Source of the DNA: Paracidovorax avenae ATCC 19860
Lineage (GTDB): Bacteria; Pseudomonadota; Gammaproteobacteria; Burkholderiales; Burkholderiaceae_C
Length of the DNA: 64,000 nt
Reading direction: 5' to 3'
Assembly (NCBI RefSeq): GCF_000176855.2
Contig: NC_015138.1
Span: 1,488,001-1,552,000 of the forward strand
Made by a program: the position numbers and the translations under genes. The notes beneath the pieces were generated by a model. That model saw only the letters and a program-made list of their open reading frames with translations. It was not told the origin of the DNA and ran no database searches. Positions 1 to 10,381 of the stretch are shown here, piece after piece; positions within the stretch are counted from its first letter, which is position 1, and every line of letters starts with the position of its first letter.

Positions 1-1351
<1,351 letters not shown>

Positions 1352-1456
1352 TTATGGTGGTGGGAAATCGGGATTATAGAGGCCGGCCCATCCGCGCCCG
1401 GCCGCTCCGGCGCGTTCCCCTGCACGGCGGCGGGGCGTCTGCTAAATTGCGCGCCC

Positions 1457-2674
1457 ATGAACGAACTGGCGGGCAAACACATTCTCCTGGGCCTTTCGGG
1501 CGGCGTCGCCTGCTACAAATCGGCCGAGCTGGCGCGCCTGCTCGCCAAGGCGGGCGCCACCGTGCAGGTGGTCATGACCGAGGCGGCCGAGCGGTTCATC
1601 ACGCCCGTCACCATGCAGGCGCTCACGGGCCGCGCGGTCTATACCTCGCAGTGGGACGCGCGCGAGCCCAACAACATGCCGCACATCAACCTGGGCCGCG
1701 AGGCGGATGCGATCCTGGTCGCCCCCTGCAGCGCCGATTTCGTCGCCCGGCTGGCGCAGGGCCGCTCCGACGAACTGCTCAGCCTGCTGTGCCTGGCCCG
1801 CCCCGCGCAGCGCGTTCCGCTGCTGCTCGCGCCCGCGATGAACCGCGAGATGTGGGCGCACCCCGCTACGCAGCGCAACCTGGCGCAGGTGGCTGCCGAC
1901 GGTGCCGTGGTGCTGGGCGTGGGCACGGGCGACCAGGCCTGCGGCGAAACGGGCGACGGCCGCATGCTGGAGCCCGCGGAACTGCTGGAGGAACTGACCG
2001 CCTTCTTCGCGCCCAGGCTGCTCGCGGGGCACCGCGTGCTGGTCACGGCCGGCCCGACCTTCGAGGCGATCGACCCGGTGCGCGGCATCACCAACCTGTC
2101 GAGCGGCAAGATGGGGTTCGCCATTGCGCGTGCGGCCCGCGAGGCGGGCGCCGAGGTGGACCTGGTCGCCGGCCCCGTGCATCTGCCCACCCCGCGCGGC
2201 GTGCGCCGCGTGGACGTGCGCTCGGCGCGGGACATGCTGCAGGCCTGCACGGCGCTCGCCCCGCAGGCATCCATCTTCGTGGCGACGGCGGCCGTCGCGG
2301 ACTGGCGCCCCGCGGAAGCCGCCACGCGCAAGATCAAGAAGGACGGCTCGGGAGCCGTCCCGGCGCTCGCCTTCGTGGAGAACCCCGACATTCTGGCGAC
2401 CATCGCGGCCTCCGGCCGTGCGCGCGAAGGGGCGCTCTACTGCGTGGGCTTCGCGGCCGAAAGCGACCACCTGCTGGAGCACGCCACGGCCAAGCGCGCG
2501 CGCAAGGGCGTGCCCCTGCTGGTCGGCAACATCGGCCCCGAGACCTTCGGACAGGACGACAATGCCCTGCTGCTGGTGGATGCAGAAGGCCACCGCACGC
2601 TGCCTCGCGCCACCAAGCGCGAACTGGCGCAGCAGCTCGTGGCGGACATCGCCCGCCGGCTGGCCACAGCCTGA
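1457..2674 (+). CDS. coaBC: Bifunctional phosphopantothenoylcysteine decarboxylase/synthetase
   Basis: Coenzyme A biosynthesis enzyme (Dfp): couples 4'-phosphopantothenate to cysteine using CTP, then decarboxylates the product with an FMN-dependent domain. The 405-residue length fits. The N-terminal flavoprotein domain opens [17 protein letters not shown] and carries [20 protein letters not shown] and PAMNREMW. The C-terminal synthetase domain starts near residue 190 with [20 protein letters not shown] followed by LSSGKMG. A -10-like TAAATT (1443-1448) sits only 8 bp before the ATG, so the leader may be very short. The gene is followed by dut in the same direction, the usual coaBC-dut pairing of proteobacteria. 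Confidence 0.97.
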   Translation: MNELAGKHILLGLSGGVACYKSAELARLLAKAGATVQVVMTEAAERFITPVTMQALTGRAVYTSQWDAREPNNMPHINLGREADAILVAPCSADFVARLAQGRSDELLSLLCLARPAQRVPLLLAPAMNREMWAHPATQRNLAQVAADGAVVLGVGTGDQACGETGDGRMLEPAELLEELTAFFAPRLLAGHRVLVTAGPTFEAIDPVRGITNLSSGKMGFAIARAAREAGAEVDLVAGPVHLPTPRGVRRVDVRSARDMLQACTALAPQASIFVATAAVADWRPAEAATRKIKKDGSGAVPALAFVENPDILATIAASGRAREGALYCVGFAAESDHLLEHATAKRARKGVPLLVGNIGPETFGQDDNALLLVDAEGHRTLPRATKRELAQQLVADIARRLATA

Positions 2675-2750
2675 AGGGCCATCCCCGGAACAGGCCGGGG
2701 TCAGGCGCCTGCGGAGTGTTGTGCCCCCGCATCATTCATTGAAAGCATTT

Positions 2751-3197
2751 GTGAAAATCGACGTCAAGATCCTCGACGCGCGCATGGCGGAGCAGTTGCC
2801 CGCCTACGCCACCCCCGGCAGTGCCGGCCTCGACCTGCGGGCCTGCCTGGACGCGCCCCTGACCCTGGAGCCCAACGCCTGGCAGCTCGTGCCCACGGGC
2901 ATCGCCATCTACCTCAAGGACCCGGGCTACGCGGCGCTGATCCTGCCGCGCTCGGGGCTGGGCCACAAGCACGGCATCGTCCTGGGCAACCTGGTCGGCC
3001 TCATCGACAGCGACTACCAGGGACAGTTGATGGTCAGCGCCTGGAACCGCAGCGACACCGCCTTCACCCTGCAGCCGATGGAGCGGCTGGCCCAGCTCGT
3101 GATCGTGCCGGTGGTGCAGGCGCAGTTCAATCTCGTGCAGGAATTTCCGCCCACGGAGCGTGGAGAGAACGGTTACGGCTCCACGGGCAAGGTGTAG
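2751..3197 (+). CDS. dut: dUTP diphosphatase
   Basis: Trimeric dUTPase: hydrolyses dUTP to dUMP and pyrophosphate, keeping uracil out of DNA and supplying dTMP synthesis. The 148 residues contain all family motifs in order: [58 protein letters not shown] and the C-terminal P-loop-like [12 protein letters not shown] that closes over substrate. I chose the GTG at 2751 (VKIDVKILD), which matches the family N-terminus; an in-frame TTG at 2739 would add four residues. The reading frame stays open far upstream only because of GC-rich shadow coding over coaBC. Located 77 bp after coaBC and probably co-transcribed. Confidence 0.95.
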   Translation: MKIDVKILDARMAEQLPAYATPGSAGLDLRACLDAPLTLEPNAWQLVPTGIAIYLKDPGYAALILPRSGLGHKHGIVLGNLVGLIDSDYQGQLMVSAWNRSDTAFTLQPMERLAQLVIVPVVQAQFNLVQEFPPTERGENGYGSTGKV

Positions 3198-3337
3198 GTA
3201 TCGTCCTATCCGTCCGGGGCGATGGTGCCTACGGCGGCCGCGGCCATCGCCCGTCGCGTGCCGCGGCCGGCCCCATGCTCCAATGGGTTGACCGGCGGGC
3301 CCAGGGCCTTGTCCATTTCCGCAAGAAGGAGTCGAAC

Positions 3338-3832
3338 ATGCTGAAGTTTTCCCGCACCACCGCTGCGATCGCCACCGTGGCCCTCGCCGGCGCACTGGGC
3401 GCCTGCGCCGAGCAGCCGCGCTATGGTTCGCAGTATCCCGGCCAGCCCACGTATTCGAGCTACCCGTCTTCCGCGCCGGCCGGCATGGAGTACGGCACGG
3501 TGACCAACATCGAAATGCTGCAGGGCCGCAGCGGCAGCAGCGGCGTGGGTGTCGGTACCGTGGCCGGCGCAGTGATCGGCGGCGTGCTGGGCAACCAGGT
3601 GGGCAAGGGCACCGGCCGTGCGGCGGCCACCGTGCTGGGCGCCGTCGGCGGCGGCGTGGTGGGCAACCAGATCGAGAACCGCAATGGCAACAACGACGGG
3701 CGCGCCGAGGGCTACCGCATCACGGTGCAGCTCGACCAGGGCGGCCAGCGCGCCTATGACGTGGGCTCACCCGGCGACCTGCGCCCCGGCGACCGCGTGC
3801 GCCTGAACGGCGGCCAGATCTCCCGCATGTGA
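3338..3832 (+). CDS. Glycine-zipper outer-membrane lipoprotein (SlyB/17-kDa antigen type)
   Basis: A 164-residue predicted lipoprotein. A basic-hydrophobic signal peptide ends in the lipobox LGAC (Cys23). Residues roughly 70-115 are a glycine zipper: GVGVGTVAGAVIGGVLGN followed by a second GAVGGGVVGNQ copy, typical of the 2TM glycine-zipper family found in SlyB, PcP and rickettsial 17-kDa antigens. The C-terminus is a small beta-rich domain ending RPGDRVRLNGGQISRM. A Shine-Dalgarno AAGAAGGA (3323-3330) sits 7 bp before the ATG and decides the start against a longer in-frame option at 3275. The usual role is outer-membrane integrity; the exact function here is inferred. A bidirectional terminator follows. 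Confidence 0.85.
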   Translation: MLKFSRTTAAIATVALAGALGACAEQPRYGSQYPGQPTYSSYPSSAPAGMEYGTVTNIEMLQGRSGSSGVGVGTVAGAVIGGVLGNQVGKGTGRAAATVLGAVGGGVVGNQIENRNGNNDGRAEGYRITVQLDQGGQRAYDVGSPGDLRPGDRVRLNGGQISRM

Positions 3833-3854
3833 CCTGCCGGCACCGGCTTCAATG

Positions 3855-3881
3855 CAAAAAAGGACCCTCGGGTCCTTTTTT
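3855..3881. terminator. Bidirectional Rho-independent terminator
   Basis: A GGACCC/GGGTCC stem is flanked by an A-run on the left (3856-3861) and a T-run on the right (3876-3882), so it can stop transcription from either side. It lies exactly between the convergent lipoprotein gene (+) and the SlyD-like isomerase gene (-). Confidence 0.9.
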
Positions 3882-3902
3882 TCATGGGCGCGTGCCCCAG
3901 GT

Positions 3903-4430
3903 TCAGTGCAGCAGAGGATGCTCGCCCGTGTCGGGCGGCTGGATGCGGAAGAATCCGGTGCCGGCGGTGCCGCGTCCGATTTCCTCCTCCGTGGCTTCCC
4001 GGACGCCCTGCACGGTGAGGTGCAGGCGCAACGCGATGCCGGCGAGCGGATGGTTGCCGTCCAGCACCACGTGTTCGGGGTAGATCTGGGCCACGGTGTA
4101 GAGCACGTCGCGCGGGGCGTCCGGGTTGGAGCCCTCGGGCAGGGCGCTGCCCTCGATGGTCATGCCTTCCTCGATGTCGGCCGGGAAGCGGCTGCGCGGT
4201 TCGAGGAACAGCAGCTTGTCCTGGTAGTCGCCGAAGGCCTCCTCGGGCTCCAGGTGCAGCGCGACGGTGTCGCCCGCGGTGTGGCCCTGCAGCCCCTCTT
4301 CGATGCGGGCGAACAGGTCGTCGCCGCCGACGAGGAATTCCACCGGGTCGTCGAGCACGTCCAGCTCCTCGCCCAATGTGTCTTTCAAGATCCAGGTCAA
4401 GGCGACCACGCATTGTTGGTTGATTTCCAT
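3903..4430 (-). CDS. FKBP-type peptidyl-prolyl cis-trans isomerase, SlyD-like
   Basis: Cytosolic prolyl isomerase/chaperone of the SlyD/FkpB group, 175 residues. It begins MEINQQCVVALTWILKD and shows the FKBP half-sites around an inserted IF chaperone domain: DDPVEFLVGGDDLFARIEEGLQG near residue 30, EPEEAFGDYQDKLLF near 62, then the insert and the closing HVVLDGNHPLAGIALRLHLTV near 120, which matches the SlyD GNHPLAG motif. The C-terminal tail is short and has no His-rich metal-binding region, unlike E. coli SlyD. It is divergent from the RoxA-like gene and convergent with the lipoprotein gene. Confidence 0.9.
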   Translation of the reverse strand: MEINQQCVVALTWILKDTLGEELDVLDDPVEFLVGGDDLFARIEEGLQGHTAGDTVALHLEPEEAFGDYQDKLLFLEPRSRFPADIEEGMTIEGSALPEGSNPDAPRDVLYTVAQIYPEHVVLDGNHPLAGIALRLHLTVQGVREATEEEIGRGTAGTGFFRIQPPDTGEHPLLH

Positions 4431-4494
4431 AGGAGAATTGTCGCAGTTCGTCCACCGGCCGCGCCACCGGCGCGTGCGCCTTTCGCTTTCCCCC

Positions 4495-5631
4495 ATGGAT
4501 ACCCATACCCCCCTCGCCCTGCTGGGCGGAATCACCCCCGCGCAATTCATGCGCCGCCATTGGCAGAAGAAGCCGCTGCTGGTGCGCCAGGCCGTCGCCT
4601 CGTTCGTGCCGCCCGTGGGACGCCAGGAATTGTTCGCGCTGGCGGCGCAGGAGACCGTCGAATCGCGCCTCGTGCAGCAGAAAAAGGGCGCCTGGAGCCT
4701 GCGCCACGGCCCCTTCGCGCGCCGCGCGCTGCCGCCCCTGGCCACGCCGGACTGGACCTTGCTGGTGCAGGGCGTGGACCTGCACGACGACGCCGTGCAT
4801 GCGCTGTTGCAGCAGTTCCGCTTCGTGCCGCAGGCCCGGCTCGACGACCTGATGATCAGCTACGCCACGGACGGCGGCGGCGTGGGCCCGCACTTCGACA
4901 GCTACGACGTGTTCCTGCTGCAGGCCCATGGCCGGCGGCGCTGGCGCATCGGGCGGCAGAAGGACCTGGCGCTCAAGGCCGGCATTCCGCTCAAGATCCT
5001 GGAGAACTTCGAGCCCGAGCAGGAGTTCGTGCTCGAGCCCGGCGACATGCTCTACCTGCCGCCGCGGTGGGCGCACGACGGCATCGCCGAGGGCGAGTGC
5101 ATGACCTATTCCATCGGCTTCCGTTCGCCGTCGCGCACGGGCCTGGCGCAGGACCTGCTCACCCGCCTGTCGGACGGCCCGGACGAAGAGGGCGCCCTGC
5201 CCCCGCACCTGTACCGCGATCCCGCACAGGACGCTGCGGACCGCCCCGGGGAGATTCCCGCCGCGCTGCTGGACTTCGCGCGCGATGCCCTGGCGCGGGC
5301 CCTGGCCGAGCCGCTGGCCGTGGAGCGCGCGCTGGGCGAGAGCCTGACCGAACCGAAGCCCAATGTCTGGTTCGAGCCCGGGGATCCGGAGGCGGACGTG
5401 GCGCAGGGCGTGCGCCTGGACCGCCGCACGCGCATGATGTACGACGCGCGCCATGTCTTCATCAACGGCGAGAGCTATCTGGCCGGCGGCCGGGACGCCA
5501 CGCTCATGCGGCGCCTGGCCGACCAGCGCGAACTCGCCGCACGCGATCTGGCCCGGGCCAGCGAGGATGCGCTGGAAGTGCTGGCATCGTGGTGCGATGC
5601 CGGCTGGGTGCACGCCAGGCGCGCGGGATAG
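4495..5631 (+). CDS. roxA: Cupin/JmjC ribosomal protein oxygenase, RoxA (YcfD)-like
   Basis: 2-Oxoglutarate/Fe(II)-dependent oxygenase of the JmjC cupin family; E. coli YcfD/RoxA hydroxylates an arginine of ribosomal protein L16. The 378 residues are close to YcfD in length. The start MDTHTPLALLGGITPAQFM is followed by the conserved HWQKKPLLVRQAV. The iron-binding facial triad is visible as HFDSYD (His and Asp) and the later His in PPRWAHDGIAEG. The C-terminal winged-helix-like dimer domain follows. The ATG at 4495 is chosen because the family begins just before the HWQKKP motif; the frame is open upstream to 4267 as a shadow of the isomerase gene. Substrate assignment rests on family knowledge. 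Confidence 0.88.
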   Translation: MDTHTPLALLGGITPAQFMRRHWQKKPLLVRQAVASFVPPVGRQELFALAAQETVESRLVQQKKGAWSLRHGPFARRALPPLATPDWTLLVQGVDLHDDAVHALLQQFRFVPQARLDDLMISYATDGGGVGPHFDSYDVFLLQAHGRRRWRIGRQKDLALKAGIPLKILENFEPEQEFVLEPGDMLYLPPRWAHDGIAEGECMTYSIGFRSPSRTGLAQDLLTRLSDGPDEEGALPPHLYRDPAQDAADRPGEIPAALLDFARDALARALAEPLAVERALGESLTEPKPNVWFEPGDPEADVAQGVRLDRRTRMMYDARHVFINGESYLAGGRDATLMRRLADQRELAARDLARASEDALEVLASWCDAGWVHARRAG

Positions 5632-5704
5632 TCCGGGCAGGCGGCTCGCCGCCCGCGGCGCCCGTCGCGCGGACTCTCGCACGTTGCGAACAAGGAGGTC
5701 GTCC

Positions 5705-6217
5705 ATGGATTTCTCCCAGGCACTGAGCGGCGAGGCACCGCTGCCGTCCGGCCGCTTCGAGGGGCGAAGCGACTTCGGCGGCGGGGTGCGCGCCGCCCTG
5801 GCGTGCGCAGCCCGCGAGGGCTGGCAGGAACTGGTGCTGTGCGATTTCGACTTCCATGACTGGCCGCTGGGGGACCGCGACGTGGAGGCGTCGCTGCACG
5901 CCTGGGCGGCGCGGGGGCGCCGGATGACGCTGCTGGCCGCCCACTACGACGAGGTGGTCCGGCGCCATGCGCGCTTCGTGCGCTGGCGTGCCACCTGGGA
6001 CCACATCGTGGAATGCCGCAAGGCGCCCGTGAAGGAACGCCAGGAACTGCCCGGCGTGCTGTGGTCCGGCCGCTGGGTGCTGCAGCGGCTGGACCCCGAG
6101 CGCTGCACCGGCGTGGCCGGCGGCGAGCCCGAGCGTCGCGTGCAGGTACGGCAGGTGCTCGATGAATGGCTGCGGCGCAGCACGCCTGCCTTTCCCGCCA
6201 CGACGATCGGACTGTGA
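5705..6217 (+). CDS. Conserved hypothetical protein, 170 aa
   Basis: I do not recognise the function. A strong Shine-Dalgarno AAGGAGG (5691-5697) precedes the ATG at 5705, which fixes the start inside a longer open frame. The protein is soluble, has no signal peptide and is rich in Trp and Arg. A central segment, LVLCDFDFHDWPLGDRDVEA then LHAWAARGRRMTLLAAHYDEV, suggests a small alpha/beta fold. The gene follows the RoxA-like gene by 73 bp in the same direction and may share its transcript. A link to ribosome modification would be speculation from position only. Confidence 0.75.
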   Translation: MDFSQALSGEAPLPSGRFEGRSDFGGGVRAALACAAREGWQELVLCDFDFHDWPLGDRDVEASLHAWAARGRRMTLLAAHYDEVVRRHARFVRWRATWDHIVECRKAPVKERQELPGVLWSGRWVLQRLDPERCTGVAGGEPERRVQVRQVLDEWLRRSTPAFPATTIGL

Positions 6218-6252
6218 CATCGCTCAGTCCGCGCTCTAGGTGTTGGTAGGGA

Positions 6253-6273
6253 TTGACGCAATCTCCCTATAAT
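6253..6273 (+). promoter_or_regulatory. -10 element TATAAT upstream of small lipoprotein gene
   Basis: A perfect TATAAT (6268-6273) lies in an A+T-richer patch 135 bp before the small lipoprotein gene. A TTGACG at 6253-6258 looks like a -35, but the spacing is only 9 bp, so it cannot act as a canonical partner. The -10 call is reasonable; the -35 is unresolved. Confidence 0.45.
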
Positions 6274-6408
6274 TTGCGGTTGCTGTCTGGGAGTGCATAG
6301 CGCACTTCAAGCGCCACGGGGTGCATCGCGCCCGGCCAAAGCGCATCGCTGAAAGAGGGCGGCGTGGCGGCAAATTCCAAGATCCGTCTGTCCCATAGGA
6401 AAAACGAA

Positions 6409-6687
6409 ATGAAGAACTCTCTCGTTCTGGCTGCCCTGGTCGCGTCCGTCGCTCTCGCCGCCTGCGGCAAGAAGGAAGAAGCCCCGGCTCCGGCCCCGGC
6501 TCCCGTCGAAGCTCCGGCCCCGGCTCCCGCTCCCGTGCCCGCACCGGCCGAAGCACCGGCTTCCGACGCTTCGGCTCCTGCCGCAGCCGCTGCTGCCGAA
6601 GCCTCCGCTCCCGCCAGCGACGCCGCCAAAGCCGCTGCAGACGCTGCTGCCGCAGCCGCTGCAGGTGGCGCTTCCGCCGCCAAGTAA
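6409..6687 (+). CDS. Small Ala/Pro-rich lipoprotein
   Basis: A 92-residue predicted lipoprotein. The signal peptide MKNSLVLAALVASVALAAC ends in lipobox LAAC (Cys19), followed by the charged GKKEE. The rest is almost entirely Ala, Pro, Glu, Ser and Asp: PAPAP-type repeats, then poly-Ala runs, ending GGASAAK. Such low-complexity tails usually tether or space rather than catalyse. No enzymatic domain is visible. The long leader (6274-6408) and the dedicated terminator just downstream suggest a monocistronic, probably well-expressed gene. Function unknown. Confidence 0.8.
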   Translation: MKNSLVLAALVASVALAACGKKEEAPAPAPAPVEAPAPAPAPVPAPAEAPASDASAPAAAAAAEASAPASDAAKAAADAAAAAAAGGASAAK

Positions 6688-6744
6688 GCTGCCGCACCGC
6701 CTTCCGCCGCCGGGCCACCAGCCTGCGGCGAAAGGCCTGGCACG

Positions 6745-6775
6745 AAAGCCCCGTACCGCAAGGTCGGGGCTTTTT
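6745..6775 (+). terminator. Rho-independent terminator
   Basis: Perfect 9-bp stem AAAGCCCCG (6745-6753) / CGGGGCTTT (6765-6773), an 11-nt loop and a T-run, 58 bp after the small lipoprotein gene. The A residues on the left arm could also let it act on the leftward hydrolase transcript. Confidence 0.9.
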
Positions 6776-6843
6776 CGCGTGCCCTCGCCCATCGAATGGC
6801 GCGGGGCAGGCCGGGCCGGCAGCCGTCCAGGGAGGTGTGGCGT

Positions 6844-7620
6844 TCAGCCGCCGATCCAGCCGGTGCCGCTGCGCTGGTCCGCCACCTCGATCTGGGCCGG
6901 CTCCCAGCCGATGGCCCCGGCGAGCGCGGCACGGGCGAGGTCCGGGCGGTTGTTCTGGGCGCTGAGGTGGGCCGCGGCCACGCTGCGCAGGCCCTCGTGC
7001 CGCACCGCGCGCAGGATCTCCGCCGCCACGTGGTTGCCCAGGTGCCCATAGGCGCCGCCGATGCGCCGCTTCAGGAAGGCGGGATAGCTGGAGACGGACA
7101 GCATCTCGCGGTCGTGGTTGCTCTCCAGCAGCAGCGCATGGCAGCCGCGCAGGTGGGCGAGCACGTGCTCGGTGGCGTGTCCCAGGTCCGTGAGCAGCCC
7201 GATGTGGGTGGCTCCGTCGCTGCAGCGCAGGTGCAGCGGCTCGCGCGCGTCGTGCGGCACGGTGAAGGGGCGGGCCTCGAAGGCGCCCAGGTCGATGGAT
7301 TCGCCGTCCGCCGTGAGGTGCAGCAGTCCGTCCAGGTCCGGCGCGCCGATGGCCTCGTGGGTGCCATGGCTCATCCAGGCCGGGATGCGGTGGCGCAGGG
7401 CGATCTTCTGCAGGCCGCCCACGTGGTCGGAATGCTCGTGGGTGATGAAGATCGCGTCGATGTCGTCGATCGCGAGGCCGGCCTCGCCGAGGCGGCCGGC
7501 CAGCTGGCGCGGGCCCAGTCCGCAGTCGACGAGCAGGCGCCGCACCTGCGTGCCGCAGCGCCCTTCGACGATGGTGGCGTTGCCCGAGCTGCCGCTGCCC
7601 AGGTTCTTGAAGCGCAGCAC
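6844..7620 (-). CDS. MBL-fold metallo-hydrolase (YycJ/WalJ-like)
   Basis: Metallo-beta-lactamase-fold hydrolase, 258 residues, cytosolic. The signature HEHSDH is at residues 61-66, preceded by LLVDCGLG near 30 (first metal-loop region) and followed by LLTDLGH and LLLESNHD, the standard order of MBL metal ligands. The N-terminus LRFKNLGSGSSGNATIVEG matches the YycJ/PhnP-like subgroup, often implicated in nuclease or phosphodiesterase chemistry. The substrate is unknown. It is the third gene of a leftward run dapA, bamC, this gene, 35 bp after bamC, and is probably co-transcribed. Confidence 0.88.
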   Translation of the reverse strand: MLRFKNLGSGSSGNATIVEGRCGTQVRRLLVDCGLGPRQLAGRLGEAGLAIDDIDAIFITHEHSDHVGGLQKIALRHRIPAWMSHGTHEAIGAPDLDGLLHLTADGESIDLGAFEARPFTVPHDAREPLHLRCSDGATHIGLLTDLGHATEHVLAHLRGCHALLLESNHDREMLSVSSYPAFLKRRIGGAYGHLGNHVAAEILRAVRHEGLRSVAAAHLSAQNNRPDLARAALAGAIGWEPAQIEVADQRSGTGWIGG

Positions 7621-7655
7621 GCGGTCCGTGGCTCCTCAGCGGGCGGCAGCGCCGG

Positions 7656-8750
7656 TCACTTCAGGTCGTCGGCGAGCACGCGGACGATGCGGTCCGCGTT
7701 GGCCGAGCTCTCGGGTGCGCCTGCGGCATTGAGCACGGCGACCGTGCTCTTGCCGCCCTCGGTGCGCACCTGGATGCGGTACTTGACGGGCGGCGCGGCA
7801 TCGGCCGAGCGGCCCAGCAGCTTGGCGAAGAAGCCGGGGTCCTTCTTCTCGGTGGGCTCGACGTAGCGCACGGAATACACGCCCTGGGCGCGGTCGCGCT
7901 CCTCGACGGTGAAGCCCGTGCGGTCGAGCGCCAGCCCGACGCGGCGCCATGCACGGTCGAAGCTCTCGTCGAGTTCCACCACGGGCGCGTTGCCAACGCG
8001 GCCGATGCGCGCGGTCGGCGGCGGCTGGATCGGGGCGGCCGCCACGGCGCGGGACTCTTCCTGGCTCACGCCGAGCTTGACCATCAGGCGGCGCAGGAAT
8101 TCGGTTTCCAGTTCCGGATCGACCGGGCGGGGCTGCCAGATGGTGCTGTCCTTCTGGGAGGTGGTGTACACCTCGACCATGCCGCGGTGGCTGATGTAGA
8201 TCTCGGTGGAGCCGTCGGCGCCGCGCTCCAGGCGGGTGCGGAACTTGTCACGCTCGCCGGTGGAATAGACGGAGTCGAAGATCTTGCCGATGGTGGAGCG
8301 GATGATGTCCTGCGGCAGCTTGGCGCGGTTCTCGGCCCAGTCGGTTTCCATGATGCCGAGGTTGGGCTGGTCGATCGTGAGCACGAAGCCGTTTTCGTTC
8401 CAGAAGTCGCGCACCGGCTCCCAGAGTGCATCGGCGGGGCGCTTCACCACCAGCCAGCGCTGGTTGCCGTCGCGCTCGATGCGCACGTCGCCGAGCGACT
8501 TGGCGGCGGCATTGACCGTGCCGGGCTGCCTCTGCGCCTGGCCGGCCTCGAAGGCCGCGGCCGACACCACGCCGCCCGCCACCGTGTAGCGCGAATCGCG
8601 CGACAGCTGCGTCAGGTCGGGCGGCACTTCGAGCGTCGAGCCCTTGGTGGCGCTCTTGTAGTCGATCTTGTCGTTGTCCAGGATGGACGTGGAGCAGGCG
8701 GACAAGGCCATGGCAAGGCCCAGGAGGCCCAGGCGGTTGATAGCGTTCAC
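7656..8750 (-). CDS. bamC: Outer-membrane assembly lipoprotein BamC (NlpB/DapX)
   Basis: Lipoprotein subunit of the BAM complex that inserts beta-barrel proteins into the outer membrane. The 364-residue protein starts at a GTG (8750): VNAINRLGLLGLAMALSACS, with lipobox LSAC (Cys19). A BamC-like unstructured N-terminal stretch follows (LDNDKIDYKSATKGSTLEVP with DLTQL), the segment that contacts BamD in E. coli. Two helix-grip domains then occur around residues 90-220 and 265-360. The gene lies 23 bp downstream of dapA, the same pairing as in E. coli, where the gene was first called dapX. Confidence 0.93.
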   Translation of the reverse strand: MNAINRLGLLGLAMALSACSTSILDNDKIDYKSATKGSTLEVPPDLTQLSRDSRYTVAGGVVSAAAFEAGQAQRQPGTVNAAAKSLGDVRIERDGNQRWLVVKRPADALWEPVRDFWNENGFVLTIDQPNLGIMETDWAENRAKLPQDIIRSTIGKIFDSVYSTGERDKFRTRLERGADGSTEIYISHRGMVEVYTTSQKDSTIWQPRPVDPELETEFLRRLMVKLGVSQEESRAVAAAPIQPPPTARIGRVGNAPVVELDESFDRAWRRVGLALDRTGFTVEERDRAQGVYSVRYVEPTEKKDPGFFAKLLGRSADAAPPVKYRIQVRTEGGKSTVAVLNAAGAPESSANADRIVRVLADDLK

Positions 8751-8773
8751 GCAAAAATCCTTTGAGGGGAGTC

Positions 8774-9676
8774 TCAGAGCAGGCCGGCGGAGCGCAGCGC
8801 GGCTTCCACCACGGATTCGCTGCCTTGGGAAAGGGGTGTCATGGGCAGGCGCATCGCGCCGCCGCACAGGCCCATGCGCTGCATGGCCCACTTCACGGGG
8901 ATGGGGTTGGCCTCGACGAAGAGCTGCTTGTGGACCGGCAGCAGCCGGAACTGGATCTCCATGGCCCGGCGCACGTCGCCGGCCAGGGCGGCCACGCAGA
9001 GTTCGTGCATCAGGCGGGGCGCCACGTTGGCGGTGACGCTGATGTTGCCCTGGCCGCCGCAGAGCATGAGGGCCACGGCGGTGGGGTCGTCGCCCGAATA
9101 GACGGCGAAGCCTTCGGGCACCTCGCGGATGAGCCACTGCGCGCGCTCGATGTTGCCGGTGGCTTCCTTGATGCCGATGATGCCAGGCACCTGGGCCAGG
9201 CGCAGCACCGTGTCGTGCTGCATATCGGCGACGGAGCGGCCGGGCACGTTGTAGAGGATGGTGGGCAGGTCGCCCACGGCCTCGGCGATCGCCTTGAAGT
9301 GCAGGTACTGGCCTTCCTGCGTGGGCTTGTTGTAGTAGGGCACGACCTGCAGCTGCGTGTCGGCGCCCACCTTCTTGGCGAAGCGGGCGAGCTCGATGGC
9401 CTCGGCCGTGGAGTTGGCGCCGCAGCCGGCCATGATGGGCACGCGCTTTGCGGCCTGTTCGACGGCCACGCGGATGATCTCGCAGTGCTCCTCGACATTC
9501 ACGGTGGGCGATTCGCCGGTGGTGCCCACCACGCCGATGCAGTCGGTGCCTTCTGCGACATGCCAGTCGATCAGCTTGCGCAGGGTGGGGTAGTCCACGC
9601 TGCCGTCCTCGTGCATGGGGGTGACGAGGGCGACGATGCTGCCGGTGAGGGTGGCGCTGGAAGAGGTCATGTCCAC
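8774..9676 (-). CDS. dapA: 4-hydroxy-tetrahydrodipicolinate synthase
   Basis: TIM-barrel aldolase that condenses pyruvate with aspartate semialdehyde, the committed step to lysine and meso-diaminopimelate for peptidoglycan. The 300 residues contain [18 protein letters not shown] at the N-terminus, GTTGESPTV (substrate-binding loop), the catalytic Tyr in [12 protein letters not shown] and the Schiff-base Lys in [10 protein letters not shown]. Two starts are possible, the ATG at 9676 (MDMTSS) or at 9670 (MTSSS). It heads the leftward dapA-bamC-MBL block. No lysine riboswitch is visible in the 56-bp upstream gap. Confidence 0.96.
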   Translation of the reverse strand: MDMTSSSATLTGSIVALVTPMHEDGSVDYPTLRKLIDWHVAEGTDCIGVVGTTGESPTVNVEEHCEIIRVAVEQAAKRVPIMAGCGANSTAEAIELARFAKKVGADTQLQVVPYYNKPTQEGQYLHFKAIAEAVGDLPTILYNVPGRSVADMQHDTVLRLAQVPGIIGIKEATGNIERAQWLIREVPEGFAVYSGDDPTAVALMLCGGQGNISVTANVAPRLMHELCVAALAGDVRRAMEIQFRLLPVHKQLFVEANPIPVKWAMQRMGLCGGAMRLPMTPLSQGSESVVEAALRSAGLL

Positions 9677-9732
9677 GAAGGAAAACGGTAAAAGAGCATT
9701 CTAACGAGTGTGTAACCGGCCCGGCCGGGGGG

Positions 9733-10320
9733 TTAACCGGAGGCGGGAGGCACGAGGGGGTGGCGGGGTGGTCCGTCGCCGGGTGCCTCCCGGACGGCCG
9801 CGAGGCGCTGCACGAACCGCTCCGGAGACGGCAGGAAGCCGTCCTCGTAGGCGATCACCCTCAGACCGGGGAAGGCCGCCAGCAGTTCCCCGGGCTCGAG
9901 CAGAAATTCCGGGCGCGACGGCCGTCCCACGGTCCCGTTGCCGCGCGCGAAGGTTTCGTACAGCAGGACGCCGCCGGGCGCGACGCTGGCCGCGAGGGCG
10001 GGCAGCAGGGGGCGCCAGAGGTAGTGGGTCACCACCACGCCATCGAAGCGGCGCCCGGTGAAGGGCCAGGGGCCCTGTTCGATGTCCGCATGGACGAGTT
10101 CTCCCAGCTGCGCCAGGGGTGCGATCGCCTCGGCGGACCGGTCCACGCCGGTCACGGCATGGCCGCGCGCATGGAACCAGCGCAGGTGCCGGCCGCTGCC
10201 GCAGGCCACGTCCAGCACGTGGCCGTGCAGCGGCACCAGGTGGGCCCAGCGCGTGATCCACCCGGACGGCGCGTCCTGGCCGTGCAGCGCGGCATGGGGT
10301 GGCGGGCCTGGTCTGTGCAT
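9733..10320 (-). CDS. Class I SAM-dependent methyltransferase
   Basis: Small Rossmann-type methyltransferase, 195 residues. Motif I is VLDVACGSGRHLRWF near residue 35, with the acidic residue of motif II in VTGVDRSAEAI. Later motifs are FDGVVVTHYLWRPLLPAL and APGGVLLYETFARGN, as in TehB/UbiE-like enzymes. No substrate can be named. The same-direction genes upstream are a 56-aa protein and an MFS transporter. It ends 57 bp before dapA and could run into it. Confidence 0.85.
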   Translation of the reverse strand: MHRPGPPPHAALHGQDAPSGWITRWAHLVPLHGHVLDVACGSGRHLRWFHARGHAVTGVDRSAEAIAPLAQLGELVHADIEQGPWPFTGRRFDGVVVTHYLWRPLLPALAASVAPGGVLLYETFARGNGTVGRPSRPEFLLEPGELLAAFPGLRVIAYEDGFLPSPERFVQRLAAVREAPGDGPPRHPLVPPASG

Positions 10321-10381
10321 CGCGGGGGTGGCGAGGGAGGGGCGTGGGAGGGGCCGCGGGCGGACGCGCCGCGGCAGGAGT

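Noticed and set aside
3754..5706. 650-codon minus frame and 624-codon plus frame across the SlyD/RoxA region
   Set aside because: Both are frame shadows of the real isomerase and RoxA-like genes; high GC makes stop codons rare in alternative frames.
6253..6258. TTGACG as a -35 partner of the TATAAT at 6268
   Set aside because: The 9-bp spacing is too short for a sigma-70 promoter; kept only as an unresolved note.
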